From Aselliscus stoliczkanus (Eukaryota; Chordata; Mammalia; Chiroptera; Hipposideridae), in assembly GCA_033961575.1 (NCBI GenBank), contig CM066732.1, positions 73,694,687-73,758,686 on the forward strand: DNA of 64,000 bases. Direction: 5' to 3'. This document shows positions 52,951 to 58,847 of this stretch, piece after piece. Positions within the stretch are counted from its first letter, which is position 1; each line of letters starts with the position of its first letter. A program made the translations under genes and the position numbers. The notes below the pieces were generated by a model. The model made no database searches and was not told the origin of the DNA. It was given only the letters and a program-made list of their open reading frames with translations.

Positions 52951-54260
52951 CATTTTGCATGCTATTTAAGAGCATCAACTTATTAGCAAGTAGTATAAAG
53001 GAAGGGAGAAGAAAGGAGACGAGTCGTTTTTTGAAGTCAATATATTATATTTGCACGCTTAGGTAAAACTTAAGAGTCTCTACGAAGAAATTAAGCAGTG
53101 ACGCCTGGGACAGTAACTGCAGCTCTACCTACCATGCATACCTTCTGTTGCAATTAACTAGATATCTCATACTCTGTCTTTTGCCCTATCTCTATTTTTC
53201 CCATGTGTTTATAAAATGTTATCACCTCTTCATTCATCCCTACCCCTATTCCCCAAAGTGTACTCCAACTGTGATTTAATAAGACTATAACTCATTGCTA
53301 AGAGGTAGGAAAATATTAATGTATCTACTGAAGAATTTTTAAGTAAACAGAAATAGGTATTCCTATGCTAAAACTTGTTAAAATATACTCTACAAAGTAA
53401 GATTTTGCCTGGACTGAAAATATATTAGTCATTGAAGTTTTTGTAATTTAGAGGTATTTTCATAACACATTACTAATGATCAAAGTACCCTAATCCCATA
53501 GGTAAAAGTCACAGGTGGCACAAATGCAAATCCCTGCATAGGATAGGTAGGTAAGGTGAATGGGGATGAGTGGCAGAATGTAAAATAATAAGGAAGGCAA
53601 ATGGGAATGTACAAGGCCCTTCTAAAAGCATTCAGATTCATTTAAATGCTAACCAAAACCAAAACACATCTTTGGCTTATTTTGTCCTGGAGCTGCCAGT
53701 TTGAGGCTCTGATTAGTAATATCCTATTTATATCAACTCAAGAGTTTTTCTCTCAATCCATAATGAGTGGTCACAGAAAATATATTCAAAAGAAAAAATA
53801 ATACCTCATGGTTTTTATTCAAATTCATCTTGTGCTTTTTCACTTAGTGATCCAGACACATCATAGTGATGTAATGGAAACAGTAGAAAACTCTGACAGA
53901 TTCCTTAACAAGTTAACGACATGTCAAATTTAGCTCACACCAAAAAGAAGGAAAAGAGAATGGGGGTAGGGAGGGAAGGTGGGAGGGAAGAAGGGTTCTC
54001 CCGATTCTTACTTTCTAAATCTAAGGCTACCAGCACTCACTTGGATTTTTCAGTTGTGCAGGAAGGTGTCTCATCACCCGGATAAGGAGAATTCCTTGAT
54101 CTCTGACCTGATGGTTCCGTGTCCTCATTTGTGGTTTTATTAGCTAATTCACTGGATTTCTGATCCATGCTTCCCTTAGAATTCACAGTCGGTTGCTCAT
54201 CTGGCTGTGTACTTTTATTTCTCTCTGCAGTTTCTTGTTTAAGACAACTATGGGCTATAC
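23271..54260 (-). CDS. MIPOL1: MIPOL1, partial gene span (six coding exons with introns)
   Basis: Six exons read on the minus strand in the order 54041-54260, 51884-52019, 50189-50294, 34604-34733, 23701-23734, 23271-23441. Introns are 2021, 1589, 15455, 10869 and 259 bp, all with GT and AG ends. Phases fit exactly: 797 coding bases, no internal stop, about 265 codons. The deduced protein follows human MIPOL1, recalled from memory, from about residue 8 to 272, with a few residues deleted in the low-complexity N-terminal part. MIPOL1 is a coiled-coil protein named for a patient with mirror-image polydactyly and a disrupted gene; its molecular function is poorly defined. In human the gene lies beside FOXA1, which is not in this window. 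The start-codon exon and the C-terminal exons were not found. Confidence 0.93.
23701..23734 (-). CDS. MIPOL1: MIPOL1 micro-exon (34 bp)
   Basis: Its acceptor is CCCTTTTTTCTAG above 23734 and its donor ATG|GTAAGC at 23701/23700. The first base completes a Val codon begun in exon 34604-34733; the other 33 bases encode LENINPEENDM, identical to the human segment as recalled. It is too short for open-reading-frame searches and was found by extending the protein from the flanking exons. It is separated from the next coding exon by an intron of only 259 bp. Confidence 0.94.
23735..26190. other. MIPOL1 intron, repeat-poor
   Basis: AT-rich with no identified repeat or exon. Confidence 0.5.
26210..26430 (+). 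mobile_element. MER1-like hAT DNA transposon
   Basis: Contains AGCAAACTTTTTCTGTAAAG at the left and TTCCAATAAAACTTTATTTA with CTTTGCTGATCCCTAA at the right, which match MER1-group ends and middle. Confidence 0.8.
26431..27765. other. MIPOL1 intron, unassigned
   Basis: AT-rich; no exon or repeat identified. Confidence 0.5.
27770..27995 (+). mobile_element. L2 3' end fragment
   Basis: The CATGGTACATATTCAATAAA end with TGAATGGATT is the L2 3' terminus pattern; the sequence before it is diverged. Confidence 0.5.
28000..28600. other. MIPOL1 intron, unassigned
   Basis: AT-rich; nothing identified. Confidence 0.5.
28605..30600 (+). mobile_element. old L1, ORF2 end and 3' UTR
   Basis: 28605-28950 follows the last part of L1 ORF2 (GATGCTCAATATCA, CTTCTGGTGGGAATGCAAAA). 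29280-30600 has 3' UTR features and ends TGTAAATCTAAAAGTATTCT plus an A run. An AACAA repeat near 28690 and indels break the frame. Confidence 0.7.
30601..31380. other. MIPOL1 intron, unassigned
   Basis: No exon was identified. A GATCTTTACAGAGGA-type motif recurs near 30975 and 31010. Confidence 0.4.
31385..32660 (+). mobile_element. LINE (L1 or HAL1-type) ORF1 region fragments
   Basis: A short lysine-rich frame (31390-31572) and the segment 32330-32600 (GACGTCAGATTTCTTTTCAG, AGAATTCTATTCATAACCAA) resemble ORF1 of old L1 or half-L1 elements. A separate L1 3' end lies at 32050-32290 (GTACACCTGAAACCTATGTA near its end). Confidence 0.5.
32687..32812 (-). mobile_element. short-form tRNA SINE with CCTAA expansion
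   Basis: Minus orientation: poly-T, GAGGGCAGTGTCACTGGCCC, B-box region. The expected CACTCGGCCGGCCC end is replaced by CACTTAACC followed by more AACCT units. The pentamer TAACC occurs four times at 32785-32804. Confidence 0.85.
32785..32804 (+). repeat. (TAACC)4 pentamer
   Basis: Four perfect tandem copies lie inside the head of the SINE at 32687-32812. Confidence 0.95.
32989..33048 (+). repeat. perfect 30-bp tandem duplication
   Basis: Units 32989-33018 and 33019-33048 are identical, beginning ATTTAGATGGATC and ending TTAACACA. It is in the MIPOL1 intron. Confidence 0.95.
33130..33420 (-). mobile_element. MIR SINE
   Basis: Minus-orientation MIR features: TGAGCCAGGTACTTTTC, TTAGTCTTCACAACAA, GACAGAGCCAAGATTCAAA. 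A 20-bp local duplication of GGAAGTGACAGAGCCAA (33320 and 33340) lies within it. Confidence 0.75.
33421..33930. other. MIPOL1 intron, unassigned
   Basis: Nothing recognised. Confidence 0.5.
33935..34225 (+). mobile_element. two adjacent MER5-like hAT fragments
   Basis: 33935-34085 (CATCATCTGGGAGCTTAA, CATTTTAACAAGATTCCCCC, CACATTAAAGC) and 34104-34225 (CTAATTGTGGACC, CACTTGGGCTGCCTG, CTAAAGTTTAAGAG) each follow the MER5 layout. Confidence 0.7.
34604..34733 (-). CDS. MIPOL1: MIPOL1 coding exon (130 bp, coiled coil with ERDEAI repeats)
   Basis: The acceptor ends TATTTTGGTAG above 34733, and the donor is CTAAAAGT|GTATGT at 34604/34603. The phase fits both neighbours: a split Ala codon at the start, a split Val codon at the end. 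It encodes LVEEVYFAQRERDEAIMSRL and then ANEERDEAIARAKHMEMSLK. ERDEAI occurs twice, 17 residues apart, and a related EERDAAL follows in exon 23271-23441. The sequence is almost identical to human, making this the best-conserved exon in the window. The preceding intron of 15.5 kb is the largest seen here. Confidence 0.96.
34734..35885. other. MIPOL1 15.5-kb intron, start, with an L1-like remnant
   Basis: 34960-35300 resembles an old L1 3' end (AATCCAAATGCCCAAAAACA, GGAGTATTACCCAGCATT). The rest is unassigned. Confidence 0.5.
35888..36195 (+). mobile_element. MER2-like DNA transposon
   Basis: Starts CAGTCATCCCTCAGTATAC; GGTTCCAGGACTCCGGTGG, CAATCCATGGTTGATTGAAT and GTGGATACGGAGGG follow MER2. 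A central insertion or divergence lies near 36050-36110. Confidence 0.8.
36196..36990. other. old repeat fragments in intron
   Basis: 36270-36570 is an ancient mammalian-wide repeat with GATA/GACA units at 36440-36472. 36590-36800 is an L1 ORF2 end remnant (CAGCTATTCTACTTATGGGT, GACAGATGAATGGATAAACA). Confidence 0.5.
36997..38729 (-). mobile_element. full-length mariner transposon with decayed transposase and internal SINE
   Basis: Terminal inverted repeats of about 25-30 bp (TTGGGTTGTCGGAAAAGTCA at the left, its near-perfect complement ending at 38729). TA stands at the left flank and CA at the right. Without the SINE at 37093-37533 and its duplication the element is about 1281 bp, the normal mariner length. 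Minus-strand frames at 38572-38330, 38296-37964, 37980-37729 and 37796-37506 cover a transposase of the D,D34D type, with the TGDEKW and YLPDLAPSDFHLF blocks visible. Frameshifts separate the four pieces, and the middle Asp block is degraded, so it is not functional. Confidence 0.92.
37093..37533 (-). mobile_element. long-form tRNA SINE inside mariner
   Basis: Minus orientation, 441 bp, with GGGCCGGCCGAGTGGCGC head and ATAAAATCTT tail. The duplication ATATATTGCCC (37082-37092 and 37534-37544) is perfect, so the SINE is younger than the mariner. Confidence 0.95.
38730..39110. other. MIPOL1 intron, unassigned
   Basis: No exon or repeat identified. Confidence 0.5.
39126..39563 (+). mobile_element. 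long-form tRNA SINE (438 bp)
   Basis: GGGCCGGCCGAGTGGCGCAT head, ACTGCCCTCTACAGCTAAC junction, CCCCAATAAAATCTT tail. A perfect 15-bp duplication AAAAATTGTGATTTT (39111-39125 and 39564-39578) marks a recent insertion. Confidence 0.95.
39600..42150. other. repeat-poor part of MIPOL1 intron
   Basis: About 2.5 kb without a recognised interspersed repeat, except a CA dinucleotide run at 40254-40270. No exon was recognised. Candidate for noncoding conservation. Confidence 0.5.
42165..42340 (+). mobile_element. possible Tigger-type DNA transposon fragment
   Basis: AGTCCTCACTTAACATCATT at the left and GACCTTATTCAAGGACTTGC at the right, with a TTTTACCAAAGGCTAATTGA middle, resemble MER-type Tigger elements. 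The family is uncertain. Confidence 0.5.
42551..42626 (-). mobile_element. 76-bp tRNA SINE insertion, 5'-truncated
   Basis: Minus orientation: poly-T, TTGAGCCATCC..., AGCTCAGTGGCTGCTC, ending at CATCGAACTGCTG. It matches the 3' part of the SINE at 58691-58836. A perfect 18-bp duplication TTAAGAGCTAGAATTTTT (42533-42550 and 42627-42644) flanks it. Confidence 0.92.
42645..43905. other. repeat-poor part of MIPOL1 intron with forkhead and POU-like motifs
   Basis: No repeat or exon recognised. TTATGCATAA (42963-42972) and TGTTTACA (42982-42989), followed by TGTTTAT (42993-42999), match POU-like and forkhead binding words. Confidence 0.4.
43911..43973 (+). repeat. GATA microsatellite
   Basis: About 14 tandem GATA units, then two GATT units. 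Confidence 0.97.
43974..45125. other. MIPOL1 intron, unassigned
   Basis: No repeat or exon recognised. Confidence 0.5.
45130..45525 (-). mobile_element. MIR fragment and a neighbouring MIR/L2-like end
   Basis: 45163-45370 is a minus-orientation MIR (TTACTGAATGCCTTCTATGA, ACGTCACAGCAACCTATTAA). 45455-45525 carries GCACAGTGCCTAGTACATAA and TTCAATGAATAC, a plus-orientation MIR or L2 3' end. Confidence 0.65.
45526..46100. other. MIPOL1 intron, unassigned
   Basis: Pyrimidine-rich near 45810 and 45920; nothing identified. Confidence 0.5.
46106..46246 (-). mobile_element. MIR fragment
   Basis: TATACTAGGTGCTTTTATAC, TCTGGAGAGGCTAATATGTA and ACTTGCCCAGAAGCACACAA follow minus-orientation MIR, broken by the SINE at 46247. 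Confidence 0.65.
46247..46364 (-). mobile_element. short-form tRNA SINE
   Basis: Poly-T with G interruptions, GAGGGCAGTGTCACTGGCCC, GGGGCCGCTGGCTTCC, ending CACTCGGCCGGCCCC. CACACAA occurs on both sides. Confidence 0.9.
46443..46489 (+). repeat. TA-rich microsatellite
   Basis: Imperfect TA/TATG repeats end exactly at the tail of the next SINE. Confidence 0.9.
46490..46593 (-). mobile_element. short-form tRNA SINE
   Basis: Poly-T, GAGGGCAGTGTCACTGGCCT, GGATCCGAACCGTGGCCGC, ending CACTCAGCCGGCCC. Same family and orientation as the copy 125 bp to its left. Confidence 0.9.
46600..48033. other. MIPOL1 intron, unassigned
   Basis: AT-rich; no exon or repeat identified. Confidence 0.5.
48034..48951. 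mobile_element. palindromic (foldback) mariner-type element
   Basis: Left arm 48034-48373 and right arm 48588-48951 are inverted copies of the same 340-360 bp sequence, with a loop of about 214 bp. Both arms encode the C-terminal part of a mariner-type transposase, with many stops. The right arm, read plus, includes CDFWLFPKKVKMTMKGKHF; the left arm reads the related part on the minus strand. The ends TGAGGTGCGATCAAACAATA and the inverted TGCAGTGTGATAAAAAATAT lie next to TATA on each side, fitting TA target duplication. Confidence 0.85.
48960..50050. other. MIPOL1 intron, unassigned
   Basis: AT-rich; short GT/AT-rich stretch near 49475-49505. No exon. Confidence 0.5.
50051..50080 (+). repeat. 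bare A30 homopolymer
   Basis: Thirty A without a recognisable SINE body to its left, about 110 bases inside the intron after exon 50189-50294. Confidence 0.95.
50189..50294 (-). CDS. MIPOL1: MIPOL1 coding exon (106 bp, coiled coil)
   Basis: The acceptor ends AATGTATTTAAG, with a weak pyrimidine tract, above 50294. The donor is ACTGCAG|GTATGG at 50189/50188. It runs from phase 0 to phase 1 and encodes LQEKLIKEDKEQRKLKLKLE followed by a charged segment ending AEKTA. It matches human LQQKLAKEDKEQRKLKFKLE. The composition is typical coiled coil: alternating K, E, Q and L with no proline. A bare run of 30 A (50051-50080) lies about 110 bases into the next intron. Confidence 0.93.
50295..50790. 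other. MIPOL1 intron, unassigned
   Basis: AT-rich; nothing identified. Confidence 0.5.
50792..50887 (+). mobile_element. short-form tRNA SINE with deleted B box region
   Basis: GGGCCGGCCGAGTGGCGGGG head; the CGGTTCGGATC portion is missing, going from GGCCCC directly to ACATTTGAGGGCC; ends ACTGCCCTC plus A. In the 1.6-kb MIPOL1 intron, antisense to the gene. Confidence 0.88.
50995..51027 (+). repeat. GTTT microsatellite
   Basis: Seven or so tandem GTTT units. Confidence 0.9.
51028..51741. other. MIPOL1 intron, unassigned
   Basis: AT-rich; nothing identified. GAAAATAGTCAGAA is duplicated near 51228-51250. Confidence 0.5.
51759..51872 (-). mobile_element. short-form tRNA SINE beside the MIPOL1 splice donor
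   Basis: 114 bp, same orientation as the gene: GGCCGGTCGAGTGG head, ACTGCCCTCA then AAAACAAAAC-type tail. The perfect 17-bp duplication CTATATTGTACCTTTTT (51742-51758 and 51873-51889) contains the exon end and the donor GTACAATATAG, so the donor exists twice. Confidence 0.96.
51884..52019 (-). CDS. MIPOL1: MIPOL1 coding exon (136 bp) with SINE-duplicated donor
   Basis: The acceptor reads CTTTATTACAG above 52019. The donor is AATAAAAAG|GTACAATATAG at 51884/51883. The exon completes a split codon with its first base and ends in phase 0. It encodes IMEHTNSDLHYESMTPCQ and then EKTIAFLLTELDHLRANNKK; the second half starts the first coiled coil. It matches the human MEH..DMHYECMTPCQ and EKTIAFLLKELDILRTSNKK segments. 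Only 11 bases into the intron a SINE begins, and the donor sequence is repeated on its far side (see SINE 51759-51872 and the finding there). Confidence 0.93.
52020..52353. other. MIPOL1 intron, unassigned
   Basis: No repeat identified. Confidence 0.5.
52368..52785 (-). mobile_element. long-form tRNA SINE in the 2-kb MIPOL1 intron
   Basis: Same orientation as the gene: GGGCTGGCTGAGTGGCGCG head, CAGTGGGCTGCCATAGGC body, ATAAAATCTT tail. ATTTCTCACTTTT flanks both sides. Confidence 0.93.
52921..52949 (+). repeat. GT microsatellite
   Basis: Fourteen GT units. Confidence 0.97.
52950..54040. other. MIPOL1 intron, unassigned
   Basis: No exon or repeat identified; a GGGAGGGAAG-type purine stretch near 53960. 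Confidence 0.5.
54041..54260 (-). CDS. MIPOL1: MIPOL1 coding exon (N-terminal, 220 bp)
   Basis: The acceptor is a T/A-rich tract ending AATACAG just above 54260; the donor is AA|GTGAGTG at 54041/54040. The exon begins with two bases finishing a split codon and ends with two bases of the next one. It encodes a polar stretch including NKSTQPDEQPTVNS, which matches human NKSTQPDEQLTMNS closely, then a divergent region. The divergent end lacks three or four residues relative to human (SPYPGDE against the longer human segment). The region is hydrophilic with no visible domain, consistent with a poorly constrained, disordered N-terminus. Confidence 0.9.
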
Positions 54261-54455
54261 CTGTATTTAAAATAATAGGAAAAGCACATGATTACATAAC
54301 ACCATAGGTCATACTGAATCATTCAAATGAGTATTTTTGTGGATTATTTTATAGCTTTAAACATGTACTTTCTAGTCTTACTCGTACTGTAATCATGTAA
54401 GCATGTACAGTGTAGTTCTGTCAGTAATATTTCCATTCTCACAGCGAGTGGGGAT
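54261..54455. other. MIPOL1 upstream intron start
   Basis: Unassigned. Confidence 0.5.
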
Positions 54456-54459
54456 TTGG

Positions 54460-54615
54460 GACAGTGGGTTAAACCTTGGCTGCAGGTTGGAATAACCTAA
54501 GAAATGTCTAGAAATCCTATAGCCCAGACTATATCTATACTAATTAAATCAAAATGTCTGAGAGTGATTGGGTGACTCCAGCACAAAATCAGAGATGGGA
54601 AACACTGATGTAGAG
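54460..54615 (+). mobile_element. MER5-like hAT remnant
   Basis: GGTTAAACCTTGGCTGCA at the left and GGAATAACCTAAG fit a degraded MER5/MER20-type element. Confidence 0.4.
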
Positions 54616-54689
54616 GTATTATTTTCAGGTTGCCTTTTTCTCCCTAAATTTTGGAAAACAGGTTGCAATAAGTTAGTGATTATAATGAA

Positions 54690-54895
54690 GTGATATTGTG
54701 CATAGAACTATGGTATCAGACTGCGTGGGTCAGATTCCAGCTTTGTGAAGTGCGAAACTCTGGGCAAGTAACTTAACCCATCCATGCTTCAGTTTCTTGT
54801 TTTTAAAATAGGAACATAATAACACTTACCTGAGTTGTGAGGATTAACTGAATTAATAATACATCCAAAAAATCAAGCCTAGTGTCTGGCAGCTA
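54690..54895 (+). mobile_element. MIR SINE
   Basis: GCATAGAACTATGGTATCAGAC, CTGGGCAAGTAACTTAACCC, CTTCAGTTTCTTG and GTTGTGAGGATTAACTGAAT in the MIR order. Confidence 0.85.
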
Positions 54896-56750
54896 TCATT
54901 TTTGTAATCATCATCGTAATATTATAAAACGAACACGGGTTCTTTTTAACTTCCATTTAATCAAATATGTATTATACATTAGAGAATCTATATTGTAATG
55001 CCTGGCTATCTCATAAAATTATTTTAAGCTGCAATCAGTAAATAATAGCTATTTCAAAGGAAATAGTGTATATCTGATTTTTTGAGAGGAAAATGATACA
55101 TACAAACAGGTGCACAAAATAAAATCAACAGACAAAATTACTGATTGTAACTAATTACTTTATTATTTCCAACTGAAATAATTCTCGAATTTTAAAAAGC
55201 AGGTGTATTGCACCTGTTTCTTGATTATGTCTTCTCCAACCTGCCAAACTTAAAATTGTCTTAAGGCACAAGAAAGTGGTTTCAGAATAAAATAAAATGG
55301 GGCATCTATAAATAAGGTACTACTCACGAAGTATTCATTCTTTAAGGAGCCATTTTTTTTGCTTGTATGTATGCTGAAATTAGGTATAGTCAGTTATAAA
55401 CTCCAAGTCCTGGACATATCTATTGGTGGCTGAAGCTAGATCAGAAACCATATTTTTAGACAATTACTCTTTGATTTCATCTTGAAAGAACAAGTTGGGA
55501 GAAATGTGCTATCATAGTTACATACTGTAAGATGGCTACAAACTTCCAACATTATATTCTGATTTAAAATTTAATGATTTTAGGTTTCTGGAGATTATTT
55601 AGGTTGCTTCTTGACATCTCAAAATACTTAGTTTGCTTTAGATGTTCATCATGCTACTTTTGTAGATTAGGCTGGTATTGGTAGAATGGAACGCAAAAAA
55701 TCTGAATGAGAAAATTTTATAAATGGACACTATGGAATATCACTATATTATTAACAATCCATGCTTTCTAACACTACCATAGAACATTATAAGTAATTAA
55801 AATGAAAGAAAATTATAAACAGTTATTGGAAGCAATAGTAACAAAAATTGTCCCCAGCAACATATCAAATATAACTAACTATTAGGGCCTAACTATTCTC
55901 ATTTATGAGGTACAAAGAATCATCATGAAGTAAAAGGATGAGGCATGGAGCACTGCCAGCTATAAATAGACCCAGTGCCCTGCGACAACACTATACCAAC
56001 TGCTTCAGAATCTTGAATCTCGACTCTGACCTGTTTTGGAGACCAAACTTACCACTATCTACAACTTGTTTGTTTTTTCCACCTCTGTTTCTGGGTCTAC
56101 TTTAGCATCTTTCTCCTTTCAGTTTTTTTATTCCTAACCTTCCAGTGTTTATTTTACCTATCCTTGATATCTATAGTTGCTATTTGCTTGCTACATTTAT
56201 AATTCTCTTTCTTACTTCAGCTTACCTAACGTCAAATTTTGTGATTCACTGATTTCTTGGTAAATCACTGCCTTTTCACCTGTGACTGTGCTATCACCTC
56301 CAAACTCAGGGCAGAGGTGGGAGCTTCCCAACAAGAGAACTCTTTGCTGATCCCCTCCTAGATCACAGTGATTAAAACGCATTATAGTATTATTAAAATG
56401 AACTCAACAAATCCTAATGCACTTCTGGATTTCAATTCTAAATGTTTAATGTTTTTGAAGAACCCTGTACCATGTGCTTTGGCTCTGGTTAATTCTAGGT
56501 GTTTCTAATCTTACTCTGCATTTTAGATTTCTAACTGTAACTTAATCAGACATCTGGAGTCTGCTCTGCAAAGCAGACAATCTATACTCTTCTACCAAGA
56601 CTTTAACTTTACTTTAGAGTAAACAAGTATGATTTACAAAAGGTTTTTTTCTGTGTCCTTTTTTTTTTTTTAACCAACTATTTTAGCAAATATTGTTTAA
56701 ATGCTCTGAATGCTCTCAAGGCTCTTCTACTCTGCTATAGTGCATTATCC
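54896..56750. other. upstream intron, unassigned
   Basis: AT-rich; no exon with a start codon resembling the MIPOL1 N-terminus was found. Confidence 0.5.
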
Positions 56751-56779
56751 TGTATATCCATTTGGGTAGAAAGTTTGAC

Positions 56780-57515
56780 CCTTCTAATTAATTTATTTAC
56801 TCGTTAATTTTAATAATTCATGGAAAACCTGCCGTGTGATATGTCTGATAAGTACTAGGAAAATTAGGAGAAGTAATAAAGACTCTCCCCTCAGGACTCT
56901 ATAATACAGTGAGGGAGGCAAACTGATCTAATGACTTGAATACAATGTGATAAGAACTCTACTATGACTACAGAGGCCAAATACAAAATATGCCAGATAT
57001 GCTGATGCTCAACAGGAACTCTGGGAAGATTTCACACAGGTATTCGTTCCAGACAAGAACAAGTAGGAATATGCAAAGTAATTAGTAGCCAAAGGGTTTG
57101 CCTTAGGTTAAGTAAAGAAGAAGTCGGCGGACTGTGAGAATAAAGAGAGAACAGGAAGAACAGGCATGGGCACAGGGAAGGAATAGCTTTAGGAAAAACA
57201 CAAAGTCATTCCTCATACTGAAAAGGTAAGATGTTATAGTCAGGGAGTGAAAATTTCTAAAATGCATAAAATGTCAAAAGTCCAAGATGTGGATCATCTG
57301 GGAATGGGATGATGAAACGATTGACGGTAAAGGTACTTGGAGAGGAGGAAATCAAGGAATTAGGGTAATGAAAGGGTCACTTTTGAAGACACTGAAGTCA
57401 TCCGAAAAAATGGCGAGAAATGAGAATCAAATACAAAGGCTTCATGGACTGTATATAAACATGTTAAAGACAGAGAATGATGAGAAAGGTGGCAAGACCT
57501 GATTGTAGGTAACAG
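56780..57515 (+). mobile_element. ancient mammalian-wide repeat (unnamed)
   Basis: ACTCTATAATACAGTGAGGG and ACTTGAATACAATGTGATAA with GGAACTCTGGGAAGATTTCA resemble an old repeat with copies near 16930 and 36270. Family uncertain. Confidence 0.4.
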
Positions 57516-57529
57516 TCATCTCTTTTTAC

Positions 57530-57770
57530 CATTTTATTTTGAAATAATTTCAGTCTTACAATGAGTTGCAATAACAGTACAAAGAATTCCTATATACCCT
57601 TCATCCAAATTCCCCAAATGTTAACATTTTACCACGCTTGCTTTATTATTCATTCTCTTGTACCTATTTATCTGCCTACCTACCTACCTATCTGCCTACC
57701 TACCTACATATATATAATTTTTCTGAAACATTTGAGAGTAAGTTGTAGGTATAATGCACTTTGATTTTTC
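57530..57770 (+). mobile_element. L1-derived fragment with CTAC microsatellite
   Basis: ATTTTATTTTGAAATAATTT, GAATTCCTATATACCCTTCA and CCCCAAATGTTAACATTTTA are a common L1-derived segment. CTACCTAC/CTGC repeats are at 57673-57710. Confidence 0.6.
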
Positions 57771-57814
57771 AAAAGTCAGATTTTAAGATACTGTTCTATC
57801 ATAGTGCATTTTGC

Positions 57815-58262
57815 TTTTTTTTTTAAAGGTTTTATTGGGGAATTGGGGGAGGGGAACAGTGTTGGGGAATTGGGGAACAGATAAGCTGCTGCCCTTTGTT
57901 CTTCAGTGTAGTTGTGGAGGACGTTGCTTCACTGGCCCATGTTGGTATCATCATTGTGCTCTTCCCGGGTGAGGCAGATCAGTCGCCAGTCCCTGAACGG
58001 CCACTCACAGCAGCTCTTGGCAGCTCACACCGGCTGCTGGCCGCTCACTGTAGCCTATGGCAGCCCACTGCAGCAGATGCTGTAGCCCATACTGTCGCTG
58101 GCCATCTTAGCTATAGAGGCAACCAGATGGAGCTGTTGTTCACCATCTTAGCTGTAGAGGGCAGTGTCACTGGCCCTCATATGTGGGATCTGAACCGGAG
58201 CCTCGCTGCTCAGAGCCAGCATCCCGAGCCAGCTCCTAACCAAAGCGCCACTCAGCCGGCCC
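57815..58262 (-). mobile_element. long-form tRNA SINE
   Basis: GGGCCGGCTGAGTGGCGC head, body with CAGTGGGCTGCCATAGGC, CCCCAATAAAACCTT tail. An extra ACTGTCGCTGGCCATCTTAG segment near 58092 duplicates part of the body. Confidence 0.93.
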
Positions 58263-58690
58263 TTTTTTTATTTATTTATTCTATTCCAAGACCAACTTAA
58301 ATTCAATTTCTGAGTTAGTACCTTCTCCAACTAAGAGAAGATAATAGCATTTGGTGGCTCTAATTCAGTCATCCATTATTTGCCCGAAACTTGACGTCCC
58401 AGAAGAGCTTTATGAAGGCTAACGGGATAAGGCTAGTGAAAGCTTTTAGTAGGGCTATCTGTATTGATCATCACGTGAAAAAGAATTATATAGAGAAATA
58501 GAAATATATACGTCAACAAAATGCAACAAAAAGTAAAGTTATGGGTCTGTTTTGCACACTAATTAGATAAGACCAATTTTTTAAAGAACAGTCACTTCTG
58601 ATGCAAACTCTTTTCTCTAGGCAGATGAAAGCTTAGAACAAAAACTATTGGTTCCTTTCTTTCATCACATGGTTTTAAGTGGAAACTCTA

Positions 58691-58836
58691 GGTCTGGCCG
58701 AGTGGCTCAGTTGGTTAAGAGCTCGCTCAAGAGTGCGAGCTGAGCTCTGAGCAACGGCAGTTCGATGCCCAGCCGAGCTGAGCAGCCACTGAGTTGCCAA
58801 CAGGTGGCAGCAGGGCTCAGCTAAAAAAAAAAAAAA
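58691..58836 (+). mobile_element. tRNA SINE, VES-like monomer
   Basis: TCTGGCCGAGTGGCTCAGTT head, GGCAGTTCGATGCCC B box, GCTGAGCAGCCACTGAGTTG, A tail. TGGAAACTCTA (58680-58690 and 58837-58847) is a perfect duplication. Confidence 0.93.
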
Positions 58837-58847
58837 ATGGAAACTCT

